Below the pieces are notes generated by a model. It saw only the letters and a list, made by a program, of their open reading frames with translations. It ran no database searches and was not told where the DNA came from. Of a stretch of DNA of 13,731 nucleotides, positions 1 to 7,498 are shown piece by piece. Source of the DNA: Synergistaceae bacterium (GTDB lineage Bacteria > Synergistota > Synergistia > Synergistales > Synergistaceae); contig JAUNNW010000019.1 of assembly GCA_030531285.1 (NCBI GenBank), positions 1 through 13,731 of the forward strand, written 5' to 3'. The stretch's first letter is position 1. Every line of letters starts with the position of its first letter. The translations under genes and the position numbers were made by a program.

Positions 1-194
1 ACAGCGGCATTAATAAAACCATCGGCAACAAGCACGTTTGTGCCTCCGCCGAGAATATAAAATTTTCGTTTTTCGTTTTTGCAGCATTTCAGAAAATCGA
101 CAGCCTCATCAACAGTATGAGGAGCAATCAGGAGCGCGCAGCTCCCTCCGGTCTTCCAGCTGTTAAATTCTCTGAGAGAATAACCTTCAGGCAA
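1..194 (-). CDS. murB: UDP-N-acetylenolpyruvoylglucosamine reductase, N-terminal part (cut by window edge)
   Basis: MurB reduces UDP-GlcNAc-enolpyruvate to UDP-MurNAc with NADPH and FAD in the cytoplasm. Only the first 64 codons are inside the window. Visible are the family's early 'SWKTGG' segment (usually NTW/F-R-x-GG) and the FAD-binding 'ILGGGTNVLVADG' strand-loop, matching the canonical LGGGSNLLV. I chose a TTG start at 194: an in-frame stop lies at 210-212, no ATG or GTG falls between, and AGGAG at 204-208 sits 9 bases upstream of the TTG. The gene begins one base after the murC stop, so the two are coupled. The downstream FAD/substrate domains are outside the window, so I cannot say whether the protein is complete. 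Confidence 0.88.
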   Translation of the reverse strand, partial: MPEGYSLREFNSWKTGGSCALLIAPHTVDEAVDFLKCCKNEKRKFYILGGGTNVLVADGFINAA

Positions 195-195
195 T

Positions 196-1611
196 TTATT
201 TTTCTCCTTTTAGGACACCAAGCGTTTCGCAGATTCTTTTTCCGAGAGTGCCGACACTTCCTGCACCTATCGTCAGTATTATATCCCCGTCATTTGCAAC
301 CCTGCAAACTGACTTAAGAAGAGTGTCAAAATCGCCGCAAAGTTCGTAATGAGATTTTCTGTCCTGTGTTATCGCATCAAAAATCAACTGCGAAGAAACA
401 CCTTCCATCGGCGCCTCCGATGACGAGTAGATCGGAAGTATAAACGCATTATCTGCATAAGAAAGCGCATCTGCAAATTCTTTGTAAAGCGCCGCTGTTC
501 TGCTGAAACGGTGCGGCTGGAAAACAGCTATTATCCTTCTGCCCTTGAAAATCTGCCGCACGGTGCCCAGCGTTGCCTTTATCTCGTTCGGATGATGCCC
601 GTAATCATCGTAAATTAATATGTCTCCGACCTGACCTATTTTCTGGAGGCGTCTTTTGGCACCACTGAAACGGGCAAGCGCGCGTTTTACACTTTCAAAA
701 GGTATTCCCATTTCAAAAGCCGCCGCACATGTGGCAAGCGAATTAAGAATATTGTGTTCTCCTGAAACCTTAAGCTCTATTTCGTCTACAACCTGACCGT
801 CGCAGAAAAGTTTATATCTTGCGCCGCCGCCGTCAACATGCTTAATGTCGGCTGCTCCCCAGTTCCAGTTTGTGCCCCAGCCATAAGTTACCACTCCATC
901 TTTGACGCCGTAATCGCTGAAAAGCGCTTTGACTCCGGGGTCTTCCATACAGAGAATGCTTTTGCCGCCTTCTTTCCTGTTGGAAAGAAATTCGTTAAAA
1001 GCATCGGTAACTGCTTTAAACGTCATGTAATGATCTCTGTGGTCCCAGTCAATATTGGTGACAACGGCTATTTCAGGATGGAAATACACGAAAGATCTGT
1101 CACTTTCGTCAAGCTCGGCAACCATATATTTTCCTCTGCCCAGCTTTGCGTTTGTTCCTATTTCCAGCACCTCTCCGCCTACGGCTATGGACGGGTCCAT
1201 CCCTGCCATTTCCGCTGTCAGCGAAATCATTGAAGATGTCGTAGTTTTCCCGTGTGTACCTGCAACGCCGACACCGCATCTGGCATTAAAAATTATACCT
1301 AAAATTTCCGCACGTCTTGAAACACGTACACCTCTCTGCCAGGCTGCCGTCATTTCTGGATGATCCTGTGGTATGGCGCTTGAAAATACTATTATGTCAG
1401 GATTGTATTTTTCAAAATGGTCTACAGAATGTCCCTGTTCAACAGGTATGCCTTGCTTTTTCAGTTTTTCGGCATAGGAACTTTCTCCCTCATCGCAACC
1501 GGAAACATTGGCGCCGAGCTGATCCAAAAGGACTGCCAACCCGCTCATTCCAGCGCCGCCGATACCCATAAGATGTATATTTTTAGTTTTTAGTTCAACG
1601 TCAGGCTGCAT
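196..1611 (-). CDS. murC: UDP-N-acetylmuramate--L-alanine ligase MurC
   Basis: MurC adds L-Ala to UDP-MurNAc using ATP, the first step of stem-peptide synthesis in the cytoplasm. The 471-residue length is normal. The N-terminal Rossmann-like domain has GIGGAG (residues 16-21). The central ATPase domain has the P-loop GTHGKTTT (118-125), the Mur-ligase 'ELDESDRSF' segment and 'NIDWDHRDHY'. The C-terminal domain has DDYGHHP (335-341) and QPHRFSRT (365-372), both typical of MurC rather than MurD, E or F. An upstream in-frame extension to 1665 exists, but ATG 1611 is preceded at 8 bases by AGGAG (1620-1624) and places GIGGAG at the usual distance from the N terminus. The gap to murG is 14 bases, and the murB start follows the stop by one base. 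Confidence 0.97.
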   Translation of the reverse strand: MQPDVELKTKNIHLMGIGGAGMSGLAVLLDQLGANVSGCDEGESSYAEKLKKQGIPVEQGHSVDHFEKYNPDIIVFSSAIPQDHPEMTAAWQRGVRVSRRAEILGIIFNARCGVGVAGTHGKTTTSSMISLTAEMAGMDPSIAVGGEVLEIGTNAKLGRGKYMVAELDESDRSFVYFHPEIAVVTNIDWDHRDHYMTFKAVTDAFNEFLSNRKEGGKSILCMEDPGVKALFSDYGVKDGVVTYGWGTNWNWGAADIKHVDGGGARYKLFCDGQVVDEIELKVSGEHNILNSLATCAAAFEMGIPFESVKRALARFSGAKRRLQKIGQVGDILIYDDYGHHPNEIKATLGTVRQIFKGRRIIAVFQPHRFSRTAALYKEFADALSYADNAFILPIYSSSEAPMEGVSSQLIFDAITQDRKSHYELCGDFDTLLKSVCRVANDGDIILTIGAGSVGTLGKRICETLGVLKGEK

Positions 1612-1625
1612 AGCAACTACTCCTT

Positions 1626-2711
1626 TCAGCAGCGTGAGGAAACCTCCGCCCATAATCCGCTGCAAATGCTCTCTGCACTATTATACAATTGTGAAGACGT
1701 AATTTGCTGTTTTTCTTCACTTAATTTTTCAAGCTGCAAAAGTTTTTTTGCAAACAGTCTTTCGTCTTTCCCATCCCATACCAGTGCGGCATTATCAGCT
1801 GCAAACGCGACGGCATTGTGAAACTGATGATTGTCTGCCGCTTTTTCCCAGGGGATAACAAGAGCGGCAATTCCAAGCGTTCCCGCTTCCGTCAGCGATG
1901 ACGCGCCGGCACGCATAACTGCCATATCTGCAAGGCTGTACAGAAGTTCCGTGTTCCATACCTTTGGCAGCAGATACACGTTGTCTGCCGCCTGCTCTCT
2001 GCTCTCCGATGCGGCCGGAAGTATAAACGTCCAGCCGGTGAAAGGGGGCTGTACTGCAACTCTGCATATCTGTTCCTTTACCGAACTGCTGCCCAATGAA
2101 CCTGTAAAAACAACAATTTTTTTGCCCGCGGGCATCGCAGAACTGAATCCCAGTTCTTTCCATGCTTCAGTCTGCCTTGGAAATTTAAAATTTCTAACAG
2201 GCACGCCAGTTCTTATATACTGACCGTCTTTAAGAGGAGCACAATCCTGCCAGCCGCTGAAAACAGGAATTTTTTTTGCGGCGGCAAAGCGCGTAACTTT
2301 TCCGGCAAACGCGTTCTGCTCCTGTACGGCGACAGGTATTCTGCATATTTTTGCTGCAAGAAGCACAGGGAACGAAATATATCCGCCAAACAGAAGTATA
2401 AAATCCGGCTTCGTGCGTTTGAGTATTCCTCTAGCCTCACTGAAAGCCTTAAACAGCGCCTTGCTTCTCCTGCATTTATCTTTAAAACTGCCGGACAACG
2501 GAGAACCTGTCATAGAAAGCACAAACGGCTCACGTTCAGCCGCTGAATATATTTCCTTTTCAAGCGAGCGATTTCCGCATATAAAATCAACCTTTACTTC
2601 AGGCTTATTCTTTTCGATCCATCTGCCGAACGAGACAGCCGGCCATATGTGACCGCCTGTACCTCCGGCGACAAGGAAAATTCTTTTTTCAGTCTTCATA
2701 ATCAGGCTCAC
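1626..2711 (-). CDS. murG: UDP-N-acetylglucosamine--N-acetylmuramyl-(pentapeptide) transferase MurG
   Basis: MurG is the GT28 glycosyltransferase that adds GlcNAc to lipid I on the inner membrane face, giving lipid II. The protein has 361 residues. The N-terminal domain shows the glycine-rich loop GGTGGH (16-21), GGYISFP (109-115) and EQNAFAGKVTR (131-141). The C-terminal UDP-GlcNAc domain shows 'RAGASSLTEA' and PWEKAADNHQ (287-296), close to the family's P-x(3)-A-A-D-x-H-Q. The usual GGSQGA loop reads TGSLGSS (203-209). I chose GTG at 2711 because GGAG (2719-2722) lies 7 bases upstream; the in-frame ATG at 2699 has a poorer site. With the GTG start the gene overlaps ftsW by 23 bases, indicating coupling. 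Start choice is the main uncertainty. Confidence 0.95.
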   Translation of the reverse strand: MSLIMKTEKRIFLVAGGTGGHIWPAVSFGRWIEKNKPEVKVDFICGNRSLEKEIYSAAEREPFVLSMTGSPLSGSFKDKCRRSKALFKAFSEARGILKRTKPDFILLFGGYISFPVLLAAKICRIPVAVQEQNAFAGKVTRFAAAKKIPVFSGWQDCAPLKDGQYIRTGVPVRNFKFPRQTEAWKELGFSSAMPAGKKIVVFTGSLGSSSVKEQICRVAVQPPFTGWTFILPAASESREQAADNVYLLPKVWNTELLYSLADMAVMRAGASSLTEAGTLGIAALVIPWEKAADNHQFHNAVAFAADNAALVWDGKDERLFAKKLLQLEKLSEEKQQITSSQLYNSAESICSGLWAEVSSRC

Positions 2712-3798
2712 TCTCTTTCTCCAGCCGCATTATTACTCCGATACGAGACCACATCATCAGAAGCGAGGTGCCCCCGTAGCTTAAAAATGGGAAGGGCATT
2801 CCAGTCAGCGGAATCAGCTTTGTTACCCCGCCTACGTTAATCACGAGAGGGAACAGCACGGTCAGTGCAAGCCCCCATGTCAGCGATGCCATATATCCCT
2901 CTTCACATCTGAAATAGACCTTGTTGACCTGAGAAAGCCAGTACGCTACGGCCATCAGCAGGACCAAAGCTCCTATTAGCCCCATCTCCTCGCTGATTGC
3001 CGCATAGATAAAATCCGTATATGCGGCAGGAAGATAATTCAGTTTCTGGAAACCGTGTCCAAGCCCGCTGCCCCAAAAACCGCCGTTCGCAAAAGCTATA
3101 AGTCCCTGTATCGTCTGATATCCTTTGTTAAACGGATCTGACCATGGATCAAGCCAGGCTGCCAGACGTCTCATACGGTACGGTTGAAGCAGAATCAGTC
3201 CGTAAAATCCCACAGACCCTATTAACAAACCGCATAACGGAAATTTCCAGCCTTTTCTTTCGATATACATTCCCATACTGATAACAAACAGCACCATGGT
3301 TGTCCCCATATCAGGCTGCATGATAACGGGCAGCGCACAAAACAGGAAAAGTCCGCATATTTCCAAAAACTGTACCCCGTCAGCTTTTTGCGTACGCCGC
3401 GACAATATTTTGGCAAGATGAAGCGCAAGCGACAGACACAACAATTCGCTCGGCTGTATCGAAACAGAAACACCGGGTATGTGTATCCAGCGCCTTGCAC
3501 CGCCTATAGCGACTCCTATACCCGGCACTTTGGGCAGCCACGTCATAATCCAGCTGCACATCAGCATATACGGACTTATTCTGTACCAAATTTTGAGCGG
3601 CACGTTATACATAATTGCAGATGCCATAATTGCCATACCCAGCCACAAAAGCTGTTTAAGCCCAACCTGGTACGGGGTGCCGCTGATATTGAACGACGAA
3701 GGTCCCGTTGTTGAAACTATAAGCAATATTCCGATGCCGCTCAGTACAAGCGGAACTCCCCAAAGCACAGGATTTATTTTAAATCTGCTTTTATCCAT
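2689..3798 (-). CDS. ftsW: Septal peptidoglycan glycosyltransferase FtsW (SEDS family)
   Basis: FtsW polymerises lipid II at the septum together with its class B PBP partner (FtsI, also in this cluster). The 369-residue protein is very hydrophobic, with about ten likely membrane segments. SEDS signatures are present: GGARRWI (99-105), QPSEL (115-119), QPDMGT (161-166), TDFIYAAISEE (261-271) and GMPFPFLSYGGTS (333-345). Asp262 aligns with the catalytic Asp of RodA/FtsW. Two nearly invariant sites differ: the Lys normally two residues after QPSEL is Cys121, and the PE-x-HTDF stretch reads PAAYTDF. The ATG overlaps the murD stop by 8 bases. SpoVE or RodA would be alternative family members, but the position between murD and murG favours FtsW. 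Confidence 0.95.
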   Translation of the reverse strand: MDKSRFKINPVLWGVPLVLSGIGILLIVSTTGPSSFNISGTPYQVGLKQLLWLGMAIMASAIMYNVPLKIWYRISPYMLMCSWIMTWLPKVPGIGVAIGGARRWIHIPGVSVSIQPSELLCLSLALHLAKILSRRTQKADGVQFLEICGLFLFCALPVIMQPDMGTTMVLFVISMGMYIERKGWKFPLCGLLIGSVGFYGLILLQPYRMRRLAAWLDPWSDPFNKGYQTIQGLIAFANGGFWGSGLGHGFQKLNYLPAAYTDFIYAAISEEMGLIGALVLLMAVAYWLSQVNKVYFRCEEGYMASLTWGLALTVLFPLVINVGGVTKLIPLTGMPFPFLSYGGTSLLMMWSRIGVIMRLEKESEPDYED

Positions 3799-5140
3799 TC
3801 CGTTCTCTGCTTATAATTTCGGCGGCAGCAACGCAGAAATCCCGCCCTCTGGCTTCAAAATCCGGATACATGTCCCAGCTTGTACAGGCAGGAGACAAAA
3901 GTACAGTCTCACCTTTTTCGGCCATAGCGTATGCACTTTCAACAGCATCTTTCATCTGCGCCGCAAATTTAAATTCATGATAACCGGCATTATCAAGCGC
4001 TTCGGCAATCTTTTCTTTTTCGCTGCCGATGATGACTGCTTTTCTTGCATATTTCAGCACACTCTCCGCAAGCAGAGCATAATCCTCGCCCTTGCCCTGC
4101 CCCCCGAGTATAACAACCTTTTTCCCGGGCAGAGAGGACAAGGCGGTAACAGACGCCGCGACATTTGTGCCTTTGGAATCATTTACAAAAATGATACCGT
4201 TTACTTCTCCGGCATATTCGCAGCGATGCTCGGGAGCCTTAAAGGAATGCAGCAGCTCTTTATCCGTAACGGCGCCTGCCAGCTTCAGGGCAGACATTGA
4301 CATGGCAGCATTCTCAAGATTATGATCGCCAAGAAGCTTTACGTCTGAAAAACCAAAAAGTTTTTCGGAATCAAGATAGGCTGCAGAACTCTCTCTGTCC
4401 ATAAAAATTTTGCAGTCATTCTGCCAGCCAAGGGTATACACTTTCGTTTCCGCTGCCGGATTAAGCAGTTCCGTATCTCTTTTCTGGCAGATTGCTGCAC
4501 CTCCCTGAACTATACAGTTAAAAAGATTCGCTTTTGATGCCACATAATTCTCGTATGACCCATGCCAGTTTAGATGGTCCGGCGCAAGGTTTGTAATGAT
4601 ACCAGCATCGCATCTGAAACTCTTTGACCAGTAGAGCTGGAAACTGCTTAATTCCATCGCAATGTAGTCAAATTCTTTATCGGCAAGTTCAGCAATGCCA
4701 AGTCCTATATTTCCGGCAGCTGTCGAACGATAGCCGCTTTTTTCAAGCAGTTCGGCAATCATTGAGCAGGTCGTCGTTTTCCCGTTGCTGCCCGTTACAG
4801 CTATTATTCTGCCTTTAAGGTACGGATACGAAAAATCAAGCTCGCCTGTCAGTTTCAGCCCTTTTTCCCGTGCTGCCTGTACGGCAGGTATATAAGGCGG
4901 TATTCCTGAACTGACAACAATTTCGTCGCATTCAAGCAGCTTTTCGCTGTTCTGATTTTCTTCCCATCTGATATTTTCTGCTTCAAACAGTTTCTTCTTG
5001 TCTTCGGTTATCTGTTTCCCGTCAGACACAAAAACATCCGCACCGTGCTTCGCCGCAAGTCTTGCAACCGCACATCCGCTGACGCCTGACCCGATTACGC
5101 TTATTTTTTTGCCTGTAAGATCTTTTTTCATTTCACTCAT
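3791..5140 (-). CDS. murD: UDP-N-acetylmuramoylalanine--D-glutamate ligase MurD
   Basis: MurD adds D-Glu to UDP-MurNAc-L-Ala using ATP. With the chosen start it is 449 residues, the normal size. The N-terminal Rossmann domain shows 'VIGSGVSGCAVARLAAKHGA'. The P-loop GSNGKTTT lies at 117-124, followed by 'ELSSFQLYW', 'NLAPDHLNWHGS' with downstream 'ASKANLF' (carbamylated Lys region), 'NDSKGTN' and the MurD-specific C-terminal 'LSPACTSWDMYPDFEARG'. ATG 5140 begins one base after the mraY stop. No good Shine-Dalgarno precedes it, so translation probably depends on re-initiation. A TTG at 5158 (overlapping mraY) and an ATG at 5131 are the alternatives. It overlaps ftsW by 8 bases. Confidence 0.95.
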   Translation of the reverse strand: MSEMKKDLTGKKISVIGSGVSGCAVARLAAKHGADVFVSDGKQITEDKKKLFEAENIRWEENQNSEKLLECDEIVVSSGIPPYIPAVQAAREKGLKLTGELDFSYPYLKGRIIAVTGSNGKTTTCSMIAELLEKSGYRSTAAGNIGLGIAELADKEFDYIAMELSSFQLYWSKSFRCDAGIITNLAPDHLNWHGSYENYVASKANLFNCIVQGGAAICQKRDTELLNPAAETKVYTLGWQNDCKIFMDRESSAAYLDSEKLFGFSDVKLLGDHNLENAAMSMSALKLAGAVTDKELLHSFKAPEHRCEYAGEVNGIIFVNDSKGTNVAASVTALSSLPGKKVVILGGQGKGEDYALLAESVLKYARKAVIIGSEKEKIAEALDNAGYHEFKFAAQMKDAVESAYAMAEKGETVLLSPACTSWDMYPDFEARGRDFCVAAAEIISRERNG

Positions 5141-5141
5141 A

Positions 5142-6113
5142 TTACAAATACATTTCAATTACCCTAAGCAGCATTGTGCCCATAAGGGCTCCCAGCATAT
5201 GTATAATACAAAAACGTATCACGATCTGGTTTTCACCCCAGCCTTTAAGCTCAAAATGGTGATGTACGGGACTCATCAGGAATACTTTTCTGTGCAGTTT
5301 CCTTATTGTAAAAATCTGTATTGCTACGGAGAGTATTTCAATTACAAAAATGAAACTTAACGGTATCATGTACAGGACTGCATTGCAGTTAAGACATATA
5401 ACAAATATTACAGCTCCGAGGAAATGTGAGCCGCAGTCTCCCATAAACACTTTGGCAGGATTTGCGTTATGCCATAAGAAGCCCATGCAGATACCTGCCG
5501 TCACAGCCAACACAACATAGGTTATCGGGTCAAGAGTCATGAAAGCTTTTATACCTGCAAACGTAATCAGCGTACATCCGGTTGAAAGGCAGTCAAGTCC
5601 GTCGGTAACGTTAACGGCATTCAATATTCCGACTCCCATTATACTGACAAACAGAATACCTGCCCAACGCGGTAAGGTAATATCTGCAATCAGCACAAAC
5701 TCTCCGTCAACCGCATAAATTGCAAGCGGAACGGTAATCAGTATCTGAAGAAATAACTTTTGAAGGCTTTTTAATCCTTCACTGGAATTATTTTTGTATT
5801 TCAGCCAGTCATCAACAAATCCCACACAGGCTGCTGCCAGCGGATACAGGACGAAAGCAAGGCATAAATCTGCGGGAAAACGGCAGTAGGCGGCGATTAA
5901 CACAAACATCATCAGGTATACAAGTACAAAAACGATTCCGCCCATGGAAGGCGTTCCCATCTTTGCCTTGTCGTGCCAGCTCGGCCCGTACATTTTTGTA
6001 ACCTGTTCAATTCTCATTTTCAGCATTTGGGCTATCCAAAAATGCTGCAATACCGCTTCACTGAATAAAGCCGTCAGGAGCATACCAAGGAAAAACACAA
6101 ATGGATAAAACAT
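5142..6113 (-). CDS. mraY: Phospho-N-acetylmuramoyl-pentapeptide-transferase MraY
   Basis: MraY transfers phospho-MurNAc-pentapeptide from UDP to undecaprenyl phosphate, making lipid I in the inner membrane. The 323-residue length and multi-pass hydrophobic pattern are normal. Motifs in order are GTPSMGG (53-59), GFVDDWLK with the Asp pair 101-102, NVTDGLD (168-174), MGDCGSHFLGA (224-234) with the presumed catalytic Asp226, and the MraY-specific SPVHHHFELKGW (281-292). The third catalytic loop is usually GD(T/V)GSLALGG in MraY; here it is GDCGSHFLGA, closer to WecA/TagO relatives. Position and the HHH loop still make MraY clear. ATG 6113 has GGAGG 7 bases upstream, within the end of murF, which stops two bases before. 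Confidence 0.96.
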   Translation of the reverse strand: MFYPFVFFLGMLLTALFSEAVLQHFWIAQMLKMRIEQVTKMYGPSWHDKAKMGTPSMGGIVFVLVYLMMFVLIAAYCRFPADLCLAFVLYPLAAACVGFVDDWLKYKNNSSEGLKSLQKLFLQILITVPLAIYAVDGEFVLIADITLPRWAGILFVSIMGVGILNAVNVTDGLDCLSTGCTLITFAGIKAFMTLDPITYVVLAVTAGICMGFLWHNANPAKVFMGDCGSHFLGAVIFVICLNCNAVLYMIPLSFIFVIEILSVAIQIFTIRKLHRKVFLMSPVHHHFELKGWGENQIVIRFCIIHMLGALMGTMLLRVIEMYL

Positions 6114-6115
6114 TT

Positions 6116-7498
6116 TTAACCCTCCGTCAGTACAGTTACAAGCCTTTTGAGACCGTAGGAATTTGAACCCTTGATTAACAGCACAGTATCGGACAAATTC
6201 TCGTTTATAACGTCATCTGTCAAATCTTCAAAACTGTTGCACAGCTTTGCATTCTCAGGAAGTGAAGTACCGCACCATTCTTCACCCAAAAGAAACAGTT
6301 TGTCGCAGCGGTTGGCCAGAAAAAGTATTTCCTTGTGCCAGTACAGGCTGTCTTTTCCAAGCTCACGCATACCGGCAAGCACAGCTGCTTTTTTCCTGTC
6401 AGCAGCTGCGGCATACAGGTTTTCTATTGCCGCTCTCATTGAGGCTGGATTTGCATTATACGCCTCATCGATTACCCACGAATTATTCGGTATTTTTTTG
6501 CAAACTCCGCGCCCTGCAATAGGATTAATTTCTGCAAAGGCATTCTTTATATCTTCGTCGCTGACCTCGTAATAACGCGCGGCTGCAAGCGCATAGCCGA
6601 TATTGTAGGCATGCTGTCTGCCAAACAGCCCTGCGCTGCATTCAAAATCCGTATCTCCTGAACGATATACTGCGGATATTTTTGCGCTGCAGTTATCAAG
6701 AGAAATTTTTGTCTGCACTATTTTCAGATCGGCATCACCGGAATAACCTACACTTATAAGTTTTTCAGCGTTCACCCCTGCCTGCAGTGCTTCTTTAAGC
6801 AGCACATTATCTGCATTATACACAAGCACCCTTACTCCCCGCGAACAAATTTCAAGCTTGGCCTTAAGCACTCCTCCGATACTACCGAAACCTTCAAGAT
6901 GGGCAGGAGCAATTTCTGTTATCAGAGCTGTTTCCGGCGGGAATAAATCTGTCATTTCGCTTATTTCGCCAAAATGGTTCGTACCGAATTCAAGCACAAG
7001 CATTTCCGTATCGGCAGGCATTTCCAAAACCACAAGACTGCAGCCAAGGGATGTGTTAAAGCTGCGTATTGCGCTGTGAAGTTTGTATTTTTTACCAAGG
7101 GCTGCGACAAGCAGTTCCCTTGTAGTGGTTTTGCCGACACTTCCGGTTATACCTACAATCTGCGGCGATACTTTTTCAAAATATGCGTGGGCAAGTGTGC
7201 TGAGAGCCTTGAGCGTGTCATCAACAGCGATAGTACTCAGACCCGCATAATCGGGAGAATCAAGTCCGATTTCAGCTACTTTGTCCTTCTGCACAAGAAG
7301 CATTTGGGCTCCGCGGTCAATTGCCTGACGCACGAAAAGATGTCCATCGGTATTTCCGCCCTTTACAGCTACAAAAGCATCGCCGAAAGCTATATCACGG
7401 CTGTCTGCGCGCCATCTCCGGCAGATACCGGCATCGCTTCCGTACAGCTCCCCTTTGCATATTTTTGCTGCTTCCGAAGCGGTCATGACACAGTTCAT
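6116..7498 (-). CDS. murF: UDP-N-acetylmuramoyl-tripeptide--D-alanyl-D-alanine ligase MurF
   Basis: MurF adds the D-Ala-D-Ala dipeptide to UDP-MurNAc-tripeptide, completing the cytoplasmic precursor. With the chosen start it is 460 residues. Visible are the N-terminal substrate segment 'ADSRDIAFGDAFVAVKGG', the P-loop GSVGKTT (119-125), 'SFNTSLG', 'EFGTNHFGEISEMTDLFPP', 'GVLKAKLEI' (carbamyl-Lys region) and the C-terminal DEAYNANP (344-351), which is diagnostic for MurF. ATG 7498 overlaps the murE TGA in an ATGA arrangement and has a GGGAG-type site about 9 bases upstream inside murE. A longer in-frame reading from 7525 adds a basic, unconserved leader and is not needed. Confidence 0.96.
   Translation of the reverse strand: MNCVMTASEAAKICKGELYGSDAGICRRWRADSRDIAFGDAFVAVKGGNTDGHLFVRQAIDRGAQMLLVQKDKVAEIGLDSPDYAGLSTIAVDDTLKALSTLAHAYFEKVSPQIVGITGSVGKTTTRELLVAALGKKYKLHSAIRSFNTSLGCSLVVLEMPADTEMLVLEFGTNHFGEISEMTDLFPPETALITEIAPAHLEGFGSIGGVLKAKLEICSRGVRVLVYNADNVLLKEALQAGVNAEKLISVGYSGDADLKIVQTKISLDNCSAKISAVYRSGDTDFECSAGLFGRQHAYNIGYALAAARYYEVSDEDIKNAFAEINPIAGRGVCKKIPNNSWVIDEAYNANPASMRAAIENLYAAAADRKKAAVLAGMRELGKDSLYWHKEILFLANRCDKLFLLGEEWCGTSLPENAKLCNSFEDLTDDVINENLSDTVLLIKGSNSYGLKRLVTVLTEG

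Noticed and set aside
3479..4300. Plus-strand open frame of 273 codons antisense to the ftsW/murD junction
   Set aside because: It lies wholly opposite two well-supported genes, has no recognisable domain or good ribosome-binding site, and is explained by codon bias of the true strand.
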